A stretch of 64,000 nt of DNA, from the NCBI GenBank assembly GCA_012295275.1, contig CM022665.1, forward strand, positions 48,215,064 through 48,279,063, given 5' to 3'. Made by a program: the position numbers and the translations under genes. The DNA comes from Chrysomallon squamiferum. Lineage: Eukaryota; Mollusca; Gastropoda; Neomphalida; Peltospiridae. Below are positions 30,490 to 43,640 of this stretch, one piece after another. The notes below the pieces were generated by a model that saw only the letters and a program-made list of their open reading frames with translations, had not been told where the DNA came from and did not search any database. Numbering within the stretch: the first letter of the stretch is position 1; every line of letters starts with the position of its first letter.

Positions 30490-31141
30490 TTTAAGTAAAA
30501 ATAAAAGAGTAACAAACTTTTATGGAAAAATAAAAGAAGTAACAAACTTTTGGAAATAAAAAAGTAACAAACTTAAGTAAAATATAAAGAAGTAACAAAC
30601 TTTTGGAAGTGAAGAAGAGTAACAAACTTTTGGAAGTAAATAAGAGTAACAAACTTTTGGAAGTGAAGAAAAGTAACAAACTGTTAAATAAAAAATAAAG
30701 AGTAACAAACTTTTGGAAGTGAAGAAAAGTAACAAACTTTTGGAAGTGAAGAAAAGTGATGTAAAAATAAAAAGTAACAAACTTTTGGAAGTGAAGAAAA
30801 GTAACAAAGTTTTAAGTAAATAAGAAGTAACAAACTTTTGGAAGTGAAGAAAAGTAACAAATACAAAAGAAGTAACAAACTTTTGGAAGTGAAGAAAAGT
30901 AACAAATAAATAAGAAGTAACAAACTTTTGGAAGTAAAAAAAGTAAAAAATAAAAAAGTAACAAACTTTTGGAAGTGAAGAAAAGTAACAAACTTAAGTA
31001 ACAAACTTTTGGAAGTGAAGAAAAGTAACAAATACAAAAGAAGTAACAAACTTTTGGAAGTGAAGAAAAGTAACAAATAAATAAGAAGTAACAAACTTTT
31101 GGAAGTGAAGAAAAGTAACAAATAAATAAGAAGTAACAAAC
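30490..31141 (-). repeat. Exon-end-plus-donor array in the intron after exon 31142-31402
   Basis: About fifteen copies of a gene-strand unit CTTCACTTCCAAAAGTTTGT, the last 13-15 bases of the exon plus its donor, followed by TTACTTCTTATTTGTTACTT spacer. Several units nearest the exon are exactly 45 bases apart, so the frame stays open for about 110 codons past the exon, giving SSLPKVCYFLFICYF repeats. Confidence 0.92.
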
Positions 31142-31402
31142 TTTTGGAAGTGAAGAAGGTCTCTCTCCGGTGTAAGGACTTTCCTCCGTGTCCGAGCCAT
31201 ACGACGAGGACTCAGTGAGCGACACGAGGGGGCTCACTTTGGGTTTGTGTACAGACGAGTGGTTGTCTGTGGGTTTGAGCAGGTTGCTCACTGCTCTCAG
31301 GCCACTCACAATGTGAGGGGGGACGTTGGCGTCGGCCAGCATGTCCATGATCAACCCATGAGCCTCTCCTATAATGGCCGACTCGTAGCCTGCCGAGGAA
31401 CT
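31142..31402 (-). CDS. PDE3: PDE3 NHR2-like exon with junction-derived repeat at its end
   Basis: 261 bp, phase 0 both sides, acceptor ATTTTCAG. It codes 87 residues (38-124). EAHGLIMDMLADANVPPHI and VSGLRAVSNLLKP align with human PDE3 EARNMVSDLLTDPSLPPQV and ISSLRSISSLM in NHR2. The end is set at CCAAAA/GTTTGT, a weak donor, because it is the only GT that keeps phase with the next exon and gives [14 protein letters not shown], similar to human NSLPTPQLRRS. The 15 exon bases before this donor and the donor itself recur about fifteen times downstream in the intron, so the 3' boundary in mature transcripts could vary. Confidence 0.85.
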
Positions 31403-31449
31403 CTGAAAATACAAAAATAAATGTTTTTATTTATTAATATGACATCACA

Positions 31450-32185
31450 TATGTATTTATATAACATCACTGTGTAATACAGACTGTTTATACACATCAG
31501 TAAATGAGTTATCTCTTTGTATTATATAGTATTTTAGTATTTATACACATCAGTAAATGATGACTTTGTATTATATAAACAATACTGTGTCATACAAACT
31601 ATTTATACACATCAGTAAATGAGTTATCTCTTTGTATTACATAGTATTTTAGTATTTATACACATCAGTAAAAGATAACTTTGTATTATATAAACAATAC
31701 TGTGTAATACTAACTATTTATACACATCAGTAAATGATGACTTTGTATTATATATACAATACTGTGTAATACAAACTGTTTATACACATCAGTAAATGAT
31801 AACTTTGTATTATAAAAACAATACTGTGTAATACAAACTGTTTATACACATCAGTAAATGATGACTTTGTATTATATAAACAATACTGTGTCATACAAAC
31901 TATTTATACACATCAGTAAAAGATAACTTTGTATTATATAAACAATACTGTGTCATACAAACTATTTATACACATCAGTAAAAGATAACTTTGTATTATA
32001 TAAACAATACTGTGTAATACTAACTATTTATACACATCAGTAAATGATGACTTTGTATTATATAAACAATACTGTGTAATACAAACTGTTTATACACATC
32101 AGTAAATGATAACTTTGTATTATATAAACAATACTGTTTAATACAAACTGTTTATACACATCAGTAAATGATAACTTTGTATAAC
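31450..32185 (+). repeat. 62-bp tandem array in PDE3 intron 1
   Basis: About eleven copies of a unit containing ACACATCAGTAAATGATAAC and TTATATAAACAATACTGTG, with point differences between copies. Lies just upstream of the 31.4-kb acceptor. Confidence 0.92.
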
Positions 32186-33007
32186 TTAAAACAAACTCAT
32201 AAATCTGAAACAGAACATAATTTAAATCTACTGATTTTTTTTTTACAAACACACTGTAGTAACATTTTATTTTCTTACTGCACTTGTACGCAAATTACTG
32301 ATAATTATCTTTTTAAAAAACAGATTAATAAAATGCATTTTAATATTTATGTTACATTTTTTTTAATGGTAAAACAAATCTTCTCCTTGTTGTGGTAGGT
32401 AAAGGTTTTTTGTTAACATTGATGTTATGGAATTAAATGGAATTAATATTGTGAACGTAATGTTATAATTTAAAATTTCATTGATATTTAAATATTTCTA
32501 AGTGTTTGTTTTATAACTGTATGGTGATAGGAATATCAAAACATTTTCTGTGTTTAAGTGGACATGGTTGATCAAGACATCTGTCACAAACTGAGTAGAT
32601 TTACATGAACTATGTGTGCCTGTGTGTGTGTGCATGTGTGTATGTCTTTGTATATATGTGTTGTGTATGTATATGTGAGTGTGTATGAGTGAGTGTGTGT
32701 ATGTCTCTGTGTATATATTTGCGTGTATATGTATGTATAGTTACATAAGTACATATATTTGTCAGTAGGATGCATTTGTATATGTTTGCATATATATTGC
32801 ATATATGTATTTATGTATGTGCATATGTATAAATATATATATATATGCATGCATGTATTTTGTTAGTGTGTTTGTGTTATAATATGTCTATGTGTGTGTA
32901 CATGTGTCTGACAATGAATATATATTTATCTGGGCATGTTTATGGGTGTGTATATATATATATATATATGTATGTAGGCATGTGTGTGTGTGTCTGTGTG
33001 TATATAC

Positions 33008-33014
33008 ACAAACA

Positions 33015-33060
<46 letters not shown>

Positions 33061-33117
33061 AACAGAAAACTGAAACAATCACAGTCAAACTTCTACATGC
33101 ATGTTTTCCAACACTGT

Positions 33118-33150
<33 letters not shown>
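33008..33150 (+). repeat. (CA)n microsatellites
   Basis: Two CA tracts (33008-33062 and 33119-33150) following a TATG/TGTA-rich stretch at 32620-33000. Confidence 0.95.
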
Positions 33151-33156
<6 letters not shown>

Positions 33157-33334
33157 AGTGGTGTTTACACAGCAAACAAGAGTCAGATCAGTGACCTGCA
33201 CAGTAATAATCAACAAAGAAATGTGTGAACCACACTAATTACACTTCACAATGAGTTGTCTGCCCTTGATTAGCTTCATTTCCACTCGCATCCTGTCAAC
33301 ATCTCACCCAGACTGGTGCACCACTTACATAAGT

Positions 33335-33480
33335 ATTTCTATACCACTCACACCAGTCATCATACCACTCACACCAGTCATTATATCACTCACACTAGTC
33401 ATTATATCACTCACACTAGTCATTATACCACTCACACTAGCAGTATCATACAGTTTATACTTTCAGTTATATCACCCATA
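33335..33480 (+). repeat. Array ACCACTCACACCAGTCATTAT
   Basis: About 20-bp units, six to eight degenerate copies, in intron 1. Confidence 0.8.
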
Positions 33481-33649
33481 CTAATAATCATACCATTCAG
33501 CCTAGTATATCACACACCTAGTAGTATTATATCATTATAGCATTATATAACCTAGTAGTTATACCACAAAAACTAGTAGTTATACTACTAACACTAGCAC
33601 TTACTACATTCACACTAGTACTGTCACACCAATCAAATTAGTAATGTTG

Positions 33650-34170
33650 TACAAGTCATATTGTAATGTTGTAATGATGTAGAAGTCATATGTTGTAATG
33701 ATGTACAAGTCATATGTTGTAATGATGTACAAGTCATATGTTGTAATGATGTACAAGTCATATTGTAATGTTGTAATGATGTACAAGTCATATTGTAATG
33801 TTGTAATGATGTACAAGTCATATTGTAATGTTGTAATGTTGTACAAGTCATATTGTAATGTTGTAATGATGTACAAGTCATATTGTAATGTTGTACAAGT
33901 CATATTGTAATGTTGTAATGATGTACAAGTCATATTGTAATGTTGTAATGATGTACAAGTCATATTGTAATGTTGTAATGTTGTACAAGTCATATTATAA
34001 TGTTGTAATGTTGTACAAGTCATATTGTAATGTTGTAATGATGTACAAGTCATATTGTAATGTTGTACAAGTCATATTGTAATGTTGTAATGTTGTACAA
34101 GTCATATTGTAATGTTGTACAAATCATATTGTTGTTGTAATGTTGTACAAGTCATATTGTTGTTGTAATG
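33650..34170 (+). repeat. 30-bp tandem array in intron 1
   Basis: About sixteen copies of a 30-bp unit TTGTAATGATGTACAAGTCA plus TATTGTAATG, with 10-bp-deleted variants. The unit length is a multiple of three, so long spurious ORFs occur on both strands. Confidence 0.92.
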
Positions 34171-34429
34171 ATGTACAATTTGTAACTATTGCCTGTGCAC
34201 AAGTCATCAGAAATGTTGTACAAGTGTTGTGTTTTGTAAACATTTAGAAGATTCATTAAATAAAATGTTACATCTACAGATTCAATTATCTCAATCTCAT
34301 ATTTTAATAAAGTCATATTTTATAAAGCTGTACAATTTTTAATTAAACACAATCATAAATTGAATGCTTTGAAACATCTAGAAGATTCAGTTAAGTCTCC
34401 CATTACAAATCTCAGGATCTCTCCATCTC

Positions 34430-34560
34430 ACAACACTAAACCCTCCCATCTCAAACATGGATCTGCCCCTGCTCTGAACACTATCCCTCCCATCTAAATC
34501 TGGATCTGCCCCTGCTCTGAACACTCCCCCTCCCATCTAAATCTGGATCTGCCCTGCACT
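34430..34560 (+). repeat. Approximately 61-bp duplication CCCATCTAAATCTGGATCTG
   Basis: Two and a half copies of a CT-rich unit (CTGCCCCTGCTCTGAACACT) in otherwise unique intron sequence. Confidence 0.8.
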
Positions 34561-34869
34561 GACCAGGACATGGTAAGAGATGCTGGAGACAATTTGTCTC
34601 AAAGAAAACCACTTAGCCGGAGAAGATCAATTAGATTACAAACACTTCACCACTCTTGTCACAGTCACTTTCGTGTGTCACTACAGAGCCCTTCTCATCA
34701 GCAATCTCCCATTCCAGCCAGGGCCTCATAACCGGTTTGCGAAAAACATTAACACCATGCATCTATTAAAAGTTTAGTAGAAAAATTATCTGTTTATCTA
34801 TCTATCTACCTATGTACCTAATCTATTTGTCTATCAATCTATGTATATTATATACTCTTTATCTCTCAA

Positions 34870-35056
<187 letters not shown>

Positions 35057-35739
35057 TATGCTATTAAATTTAGAATTAGTACGTTGTGAAAAATCAATAT
35101 GTCTAAAAGAAAATTGCTTGTAAAGATAACCTTGATGCTAATTGATACAAACACAGACCAGCTGGTTTCTTCTCTGGTATAATCATTAAAAACAAATTTA
35201 ATGAGTGTTGACCGTAGCCGAGTCTGAACAAGAATTTCTGAAAGTGAGGACACATTTCTAAAAACACTCCTGACACAAACATCAAAAAAAAAAAAAAAGA
35301 ATAATAATAATAATGATGAAAAAAATAAATAATAATAAAAAATATATAAAATAAAATAAAAATAAAAAAGGAGCAAAAACCCCCACCTACAAACAGCCCA
35401 TCAGTTCAGACTGAAAACGCTGTACACAAACAACACAGTGTGCAAATGTTAAAACAACAGGTTTTATAACAGTCTCCTGTGACATACAGAGTTTATATCA
35501 CAGCTCACACACAACAGTCTGCCATTGATTAACTTCTTACATGACTGACTCGTGGGTGACAGTGAAAGTTGAAGTATCGATGAGGTGGGTGTTTTCTTTC
35601 TCTCTCTAGTAAATGCTTCTCCCAGTCACAATGACACAAACGTCAGCTTTAGTGGAATCTAATCACTGAGTTCAGTCAAGCGTCAAGTGCACCTCTGAGT
35701 TCACCTAGCTAACACCTCTCTCACAGCAGCATTCATCCA

Positions 35740-37055
35740 CATCTACAACTGTCACATCACATTTACAACTGTCACAATGCATCTACAACTGTCACAGCAC
35801 ATCTACAACCGTCACAATGCATCTACAACTGTCACAATGCATCATCTGCAACTGTCTACAACACATCTACAACTGTCTGCATCTACAACTGTCACAATGC
35901 ATCTACAATGCATCTACAACTGTCACAACATATCTACAACTGTCACAACATCCACCTGTCACAACGCATCTACAACTGTCACATCTACGCATCTACAACT
36001 GTCATAGAACATCTACAACTGTCACAACACATCCACAACTGTCACAGCACATCTACAACTGTCACAATGCATCTACAACTGATACAGCACATCTACAACT
36101 GTCACAATGCATCTACAACTGTCACAATGCATCTACAACGCATCTACAACGCATCTACAACTGTCACAGCATATCTACAACTGTCACAACACATCCACAA
36201 CTGTCACAACACACCTACAACTGTCTCAACACATCTACAACTGATACAGCACATCTCCAACTGTCACAACACATCTACAACTGTCACAGCATATCTACAA
36301 CTGTCACAGCATATCTACAACTGTCACAACACATCCACAACTGTCACAACACATCCACAACTGTCACAACACATCTACAACTGTCACAACGCATCTACAA
36401 CTGTCACAACGCATCTACAACTGTCACAGCATATCTACAACTGTCACAACACATCCACAACTGTCACAATGCATCTACAACTGTCACAATGCATCTACAA
36501 CGCATCTACAACTGTCACAATGCATCTACAACTGTCACAATGCATCTACAACTGTCACAATGCATCTACAACGCATCTACAACTGTCACAGCATATCTAC
36601 AACTGTCACAACACATCCACAACTGTCACAGCACATCTACAACTGTCACAATGCATCTACAACTGATACAGCACATCTACAACTGTCACAACACACCTAC
36701 AACTGTCACAATGCATCTACAACTGTCACAATGCATCTACAACGCATCTACAACTGTCACAGCATATCTACAACTGTCACAACACATCCACAACTGTCAC
36801 AACACACCTACAACTGTCTCAACACATCTACAACTGATACAGCACATCTCCAACTGTCACAACACATCTACAACTGTCACAACATATCTACAACTGTCAC
36901 AGCATATCTACAACTGTCACAGCATATCTACAACTGTCACAACACATCCACAACTGTCACAACACACCTACAACTGTCTCAACACATCTACAACTGATAC
37001 AGCACATCTACAACTGTCACAGCACATCCACAACTGTCACAACACATCTACAACG
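35740..37055 (+). repeat. 20-bp tandem array, about 65 copies
   Basis: Unit CATCTACAACTGTCACAACA with variants (CATCCACAAC, CATCTACAACG, GATACAGC). Blocks of several units recur at about 590 bases, showing higher-order duplication (36172-36280 and 36763-36870 are near copies). Because 20 is not a multiple of three, all three forward frames read the same 20-residue peptide repeat, so a 438-codon ORF is an artefact. Confidence 0.93.
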
Positions 37056-37519
37056 TTTCTCCTTTCTCTGTATAAAAGTCACTTCTTGAAGACAGAAAAA
37101 GTCATTCATATACATAAACACTCATCTCAGTAAAAAATCTTATATTGCAGCCAAACTTTATTGTTAGTAAACACTGGCCACCATCATTAAGAAAATAAAA
37201 ATAAAACAGTTTGAATGATATAAACAGGTCAATAGCACCAGAATGGATTACACTTTTTTCAGTCTACTTTATTTCAGAACCTTGAATATTAACAAAACAA
37301 AAAAAATAAAACCCAGCAGTTAATTAATTTGTTGTAGCAACATCAGCCAACTGAAAGGTTTTTTTTTTTTTTAATCTCATTTAGTTCAGTTTTCCTGTCA
37401 CAAATATTCTTCTTGCACAATGTATTAAAGAGTCAGCATTTCATTTACATCTGTGAACAAACTGATAAAGAAAAACAAAGAACATCTTTTGTTTTTTATC
37501 GTTTTACAACAAACAATGA

Positions 37520-37735
37520 AACAAACAATTGTTGTTGTTGTTGTTGTTGCTGCTGCTTTGTAATGCAGATATTGATGATTACGTCTTTCTTACCACGTTG
37601 CTGCTGTTACTGACAAAACAGATAAACAGAGAGATTGTTTACAGCTGTCATAACAAAAACAACAACAACAACAACAACAATAATAATAACAAGAATAATA
37701 ATAATAATAACAAAAATAATAATAATAATAATAAA
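37520..37735 (+). repeat. GTT and AAC/AAT trinucleotide microsatellites
   Basis: (GTT)8 near 37529 and (AAC)n(AAT)n at 37654-37735. A minus-strand AATAAA lies at 37157-37162 in this intron. Confidence 0.9.
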
Positions 37736-37993
37736 ACAAAAAAGAAAAACAAAAGACAAAACATAATGTGACAGAAAACAACAGTAAATTCATTGTTCTC
37801 TTTATCACTAGAACAGTTCCATTTTTGTATGTGTGTGTCTGTGTGTGTGCTTCTGTGTCTGTTTGTGTGTGTGAACATTATTAAAACAAATAGATGGATA
37901 AACACAAGCATATTCACAACAAAGAAATAATTAAAATATTTTACTGAATTCTGTTGTGTATAAATATACACACTCTCTCTCTCTCTCTACCTT

Positions 37994-37997
<4 letters not shown>

Positions 37998-38071
<74 letters not shown>
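37998..38071 (+). repeat. (TG)n microsatellite
   Basis: About 36 units preceded by (TC)n; variable interruptions to 38098. Confidence 0.95.
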
Positions 38072-38073
<2 letters not shown>

Positions 38074-38349
38074 TGTGTTTGTGTGTGTACAACTGTGTAT
38101 TTGCCTCTGTGCATGTATTTATTTCAAAATATTTACATACTAAATGTTCTCTTAACAAGTAACAAATGATGATGATGAAAATGATGGATGATAGTGATAA
38201 AAGAAGGATGATAGATGATAAATAACAATTATGATGATGATTACGGATGATCAGAATGATTACAACACATCAAACTGAAGGATAATTAAAAACGCATCAG
38301 TACAAAAACAACATGGCTGAAAATTTGCAATAATTTCTAATCTTCCTTG

Positions 38350-39663
38350 TCAACATCACATTTTCTTCATTATTAGATAATTCTTCTACAACAACAACAG
38401 CAGCAGCAGCGCACACAGCCTCTGACTATCGGCTTACTAATAGCTACTGCAGCAGGAAGAACCTGCGAGTGGTTTCGGGATACTAATGAACTTGCTAGTA
38501 TTTCAGTACTGTAACCCGATTCACTGACGTCTGGGCACACTTCCCACAATTCATCAGCAATTAGCAAACATTAATCTTCCTGTTGACACAATCTTCTAAA
38601 CAATTTTTTTTATTTTTTTTATTTATTTTTTTTTAGTGAAAATATCAACAGGTTGAATAAAAAAAATAAAAATAAAAACAAACATGTCCCAGTATTTCAT
38701 CTGAAATATGTGTTCATTTAATTTCACTAATGTCAGCGTTGGTTTAATAAAGCGTATTATCCACCCCCGTGTGAAGTATTGGAAGTATCACATAGCTGTG
38801 TTCTGTCTCATACTTCTACACGTCATAGGTTAACAAAAGGGTTTGATCTATATTTTATTAATGTTTCAGAAAATACAAAGTGTTTGATATAAATTTTTTA
38901 ACTTTGACTAAATAACAAAATGTTTTAAATATAAATTTGATGTTTCAGAAAATACAAAATGTTTGATATGAACGTTTTAAGTTTCACTAAATACAAAATG
39001 ATTTAAATATATTTTTAAAATTTTCAGAAAATAGAAAATGTTTGATATAAATTTTTAATATTTCAGAAAAGACAACATATAAAATTGCAAAATATTGAAA
39101 AGTAAAATTACTGTGTTTAATACTCACTGGTTACAATGTTTTGTATTAACAGATATTCAGGTAAATTTTGACTATATATACACTGTACATTGTATATTGT
39201 GACACACTTTGATGCTGAACTCTGCATTAATCAAATATCTGGCAGGATGAAAAACGTCAAAAGAAGCTGAATATTAACAACAAAAATTTAGCCAATTTAG
39301 AGACAATTACTTTGTAGACCATTAACCAGAACAAAAAATCTTTATTTACTGAATTAATTAAAACAGTGCAAGCATTAAAACAAGTGTGCAGAATTAAGAT
39401 GTCAGAGAAAATCCAGAAAATTATCACTGAATAATTGAACACAGACTGGTTTTGTGTGAGCGAACAAATCATAGCACACAAAGTAATGTGTGAACGTTTA
39501 ATAATCAAACTGTGAAATCTTTGTGTGATGACTTGTTTACAAATCTGCTCATTCTCTTTCTCTAACATACACTTGCACAAATTCATACACATACAAATAC
39601 ACACACACGTAAATTCACACACACTCACACACACATATATACATACACACAAACACATATTTG

Positions 39664-39700
<37 letters not shown>

Positions 39701-39874
39701 AACAAACATACTTGTAATATATATACAGACACACATATTTACACACACACATATATATATACACACATATACACAGATACATAAACATGCATCATACATA
39801 TAAACACATACATATGCACAGACATACTTCCATATTTCATATATATGCATACAGAGAAACATACATCTACATAC

Positions 39875-39926
<52 letters not shown>

Positions 39927-40290
39927 GACACTGTTTACATGCGTATAATTATATAAACATGAAACCAACATACACAACACATTCATTGAAAAACACAGAA
40001 AGACAAACACATGAACTGACACACCCACATTCACTCTCACTTCTTACAACACAAATTAAAAAAAAAAAATCTTTCTCAATTAATAATCAAACTGCACCCT
40101 GTCACCTTTCACCTCAGTCACCATGGCAACACACCTTAAATAATTAACAGGTAATAAGAGGTGTGTAATGAATTAGCCAGGTAAACATGAGGTGAATCTC
40201 TAAGTGTTTTAACTAAACAAAACTTGTAGACAAACAAAACAACAGATTAAATACAGTAATTGTTTAATCCTTATTTCTATATTAAAATAT
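38350..40290. other. Intron 1 stretch without supported gene
   Basis: A GC-richer patch at 38390-38560 is open on the minus strand for 64 codons but has no start codon or acceptor. 38840-39090 is a degenerate TTTCAGAAAATACAAAATGTT repeat; 39590-39925 is (ACAC/ATAC)-rich with a pure CA run at 39880-39922. Confidence 0.6.
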
Positions 40291-40298
40291 CTGTGTGA

Positions 40299-40332
<34 letters not shown>

Positions 40333-40816
40333 GTGTGTGTCTCTATGTATGTATGTATATGTGTATGTATGTGTGTGTGTGTGTAACAGATTAAAACAAA
40401 ATCACTGTTTAATCTTCATTTTTCTAATAAAATGTTTTGTGAATGTTTTTTTTGTTTTTTTTTGTGTGTGTGTGTGTGTGTGTGTGAATATACAATCATA
40501 CTTGTGCATGTGCATGTTTGTATTTAACTAATTATATTTCTCTGTCTATGTCTATGTATACTGTGCCTTTATTTAAGCATGTAATGTAATTTCACTCCGT
40601 GTAAGTGAATTCATATATATGTGTGTTTGTGTATGCATGTATCTGTATATCTCTCTATGTATTATGTATGTGTGTGTATGCATGTATGTATGTATGTATC
40701 TGTAAGTATCTATCTATCTATACATTGTATGTGTTGTTTCTCTCTACAATACATTAATGCATGGACTGTATTTAAAAACAAGATAAACGAAATCTCAGCT
40801 AACCACACAAACTTAC

Positions 40817-40927
40817 CTCGCTGTAGCTGCGGTACATGTTCTGACCATGCCTACATCGGCGATGATGTAGTCGGTTACACAGAACGCGATCGACATTATC
40901 CAGAGAATTGTTCTTGTTAAGCAACAT
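40817..40927 (-). CDS. PDE3: Candidate alternative first coding exon A of PDE3
   Basis: Minus-strand ORF of 37 codons from ATG at 40927 (AACATG context) to RSYSE, followed by a near-perfect donor AGCGAG/GTAAGT in phase 0, which fits the phase-0 acceptor of the 31.4-kb exon. The frame stays open upstream of the ATG for about 60 codons' worth of sequence back to a TAA at 41109-41111 without an obvious in-phase acceptor, which favours a first exon over an internal one. The peptide is basic in its second half (CNRLHHRRCRHGQ) with no membrane segment. Surrounding DNA is GC-richer, with CRE-like half sites within 200 bases. Not proven to be transcribed. Confidence 0.5.
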
Positions 40928-41420
40928 GTTCGAAACGTGCGTCAACGTTTGTAAACATTTTTCATCATCATCAACATCATCTACTACTACTACCACGTCA
41001 TCAGAGGATTAAAGTAAAAAAAACAACCTTTTAACAAAAACAACCAAAGAAACCAAAGAAACTGGATTCCATCACAATGTGATAAACAAATCTGTAAATC
41101 CCTACGTCATCATCATCAACATCATCAACACCACCATCACCACCACCATCATACACCTGCTGCGTGATGTTGATACTGATTTTACCGCTGTTACTACCGA
41201 TGTTGCTAATGCTGTTGTTACTGATGCTGCTGTTAGCGGGGAGAAGGTGAACAACAGAGGTTGGTTCAATCAATACAGCTTCAAGACTTTCTCTGTCTTC
41301 AGCGCGAGATCAATAGTCAACATCAACACCCGCCACAGCGGCCGATGTGATGTAACCACGTGATGTCACACTGTGACACCTCGCTGTCACATCAACAGAA
41401 AGTCACAATATTCAACGTTT
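40928..41420 (-). promoter_or_regulatory. Putative promoter region of first exon A
   Basis: GC content rises compared with the flanks. On the gene strand there is a TGACGTGG half-CRE near 40992-40999, an ATGACGTA near 41104-41111, and an E-box CACGTG next to a GTGTGACATCAC-like element at about 41355-41370. No TATA box stands out. Feedback of cAMP/CREB on a PDE gene is known in animals; here it is inference from motifs. Confidence 0.3.
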
Positions 41421-41498
41421 GTTGTGGGGTTTTTTGAGAAGGAAGAATACAAATCTAAAAATATAAATCACACCCAGTTTCTGTAAGTGCAGACTTAA

Positions 41499-41546
41499 CC
41501 AACACCCCACTCTAAACCCCACCCTAAACCCCACCCTAATTTCTAC
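41499..41546 (-). promoter_or_regulatory. G-rich tract, possible G-quadruplex upstream of exon A
   Basis: The plus strand reads as repeated CCCC/CCCTAAAC blocks; the gene strand is therefore GGGTGGGGTTTAGGGTGGGG and similar, with at least five G3-4 runs in under 50 bases. It lies about 570 bases upstream of the exon A start codon. It also resembles a degenerate telomere-type TTAGGG run. Confidence 0.45.
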
Positions 41547-42103
41547 TGCTGAAGTCTTTTGAAAACACAGCAACCATAATCTCTAGAACTCCAGCATAAC
41601 TGATATATAACTGTAATTTAACTGTAAAAAACTGAAATATAACTAATATAACTGTAAAATAACTGAAATATAACTGAAATATAAGTAAATATAAATTAAA
41701 ATATAACTAAATATAACTGAAATATAACTGTAAATATAACTCAAATATGACTGTAAATGTAACTGAAATATAACTGTAATATAACTGAAATACACCTTTA
41801 ATATAACCATAATATAAAATGACTGGTACATCTACATCTACAACTACAACTACAACAACAACAGACAGGTTTGTATGACACCTCTGGAGTGAGACAGGGA
41901 TATCTGAAAGCTGTCAATAAATCCATTGAACAGAGCGCAAATCAAAGGAATTTCTGTCCGGGATTTAACGACTACTTGCATCTCTACGTGGCCAGTCATT
42001 ATCTCCAACCTACATCATCACCGGCATGTACTTATTCATAAACTTCGACTTCACCGCTAACCACACGAAAATCATCTGAGCCAGAAAGGAAAACCATGTA
42101 AAC

Positions 42104-42225
42104 AAAATAACTGGTTATTTTAGTCTGATCAGATCTGTATTTGTATTTGTTCTTCACATTATGTGTATCAATATCTGTCTATATTTCTATCTAGCTCCCT
42201 CTCTCTTTCTCTCTCTCACTCTCTT

Positions 42226-42271
<46 letters not shown>

Positions 42272-42540
42272 ATATCAGATCTGTATTTGTATTTGTTCTT
42301 CACATATGTGTAAAATCTGTCTCTATTTCTCTCTAGTAAACCAAAACAAAATAACTGGTTATTTTAGTCTGATCAGATCTGTATTTGTATTTGTTCTTCA
42401 CATATGTGTATCAATATCTGTCTCTATTTCTCTCTAGCTCACTCTCTCTTTCTCTCTCTCACTCTCTCTCTCTCTCTGTCAATATCTGTCTATATGTCTC
42501 TCTCTGTCTCTCTGTCTCTCTGTCTCTCTCTCTCTCTCTA
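42104..42540 (+). repeat. Triplicated segment TAGTCTGATCAGATCTGTAT with CT/TA runs
   Basis: Three partial copies starting about 42119, 42275 and 42365, separated by (CT)n and (TA)n. Between the two candidate first exons. Confidence 0.8.
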
Positions 42541-42703
42541 CATATATATATACATATTTATATATGCATAAAAACACATTATGCCCAGTTATTTATACAC
42601 ACAATATATAAATAAACACACATATATCAATATCTATCTTTATATCTTTCATTCTTTATATTTCTCTCCCTGTTTATTATATATGCATATACACCCATAT
42701 CAG

Positions 42704-42742
<39 letters not shown>

Positions 42743-42905
42743 GATATTACCATTTTGTGTTTTTTTTCAGCTAATTTAACAGACTGTTTGAGGATCACAG
42801 AAAACAAGTTTCATACTAGAACTCACTGACATGATGACAGGGAAAAACGAACCCAGAAAATAATTAAAATTCACCTAATAATGATTTACATGTAGATGGC
42901 TACTA

Positions 42906-42926
42906 AAAAAAAAAAAAAAAAAAAAA

Positions 42927-42963
<37 letters not shown>

Positions 42964-43065
42964 TAATATATATTAAAAAATGGATTAAAAAATTAATAAT
43001 AAAAAAAAAAATAAAATAAAATAAATAAAAAAATATTAACAAAGATTTCATTAAAAAGAAAATAT
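42906..43065 (+). repeat. Poly(A)/(AAT)n low-complexity tract
   Basis: A run of about 22 A followed by (AAT)11 and AAATA-rich sequence. Confidence 0.9.
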
Positions 43066-43284
43066 AGAGAACATTTTTTTCTTTTTCCTGTTTATTATTA
43101 TTTTTTTAATAATCAATGAAATGTGGGCAGCATTAACTGTTAGTTACATCATAAATAAACGAACTCCCTGTTACTACGGTAACAGATAAAGTATAGGTTT
43201 TGCAGCAACAAAGCCAAATGGTGTTTGCAGTTACTATGGTAACACAGATGAAGTTGTTTGCTATTCAAATACACATGTAACATT

Positions 43285-43640
43285 CATACTGACACAAGAT
43301 GACATTCATACTGACACAAGATGACATTTAGACTGACACAAGATAACATTCATACTGACACAAGATGACATTCAGACTGACACAAGATAGCATTCAGACT
43401 GACACAAGATAACATTCATACTGACACAAGATGACATTCAGACTGACACAAGATAACATTCAGACTGACACAAGAAAACATTCAGACTGACACAAGATAA
43501 CAGACTGACACAAGATAACATTCAGACTGACACAAGATAGCATTCAGACTGACAACATTCATAGCATTCAGACTGATACAAGATAGCATTCAGACTGACA
43601 CAAGATAGCATTCAGACTGACACAAGATAACACTGAGTAT
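43285..43640 (+). repeat. 22-bp tandem array
   Basis: About sixteen copies of ATTCAGACTGACACAAGATA plus AC, several truncated. Confidence 0.92.

Noticed and set aside
35817-37133. 438-codon plus-strand ORF
   Set aside because: It is entirely the 20-bp tandem array read in one frame; other frames read the same repeat, with no codon bias, start context or domain.
38373-38567. 64-codon minus-strand ORF in a GC-richer patch (CPDVSESGYSTEILASSLV)
   Set aside because: No ATG in frame, a stop immediately upstream with no acceptor in between, and no match to PDE3. It is weakly coding-like at best.
41880-42080. GC-richer patch with MIFVWLAVKSKFMNKYMPVM reading after a good acceptor on the minus strand
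   Set aside because: It considered well as a membrane exon of PDE3, but the frame meets a stop after 21 codons and the possible donor phase does not fit the next exon.
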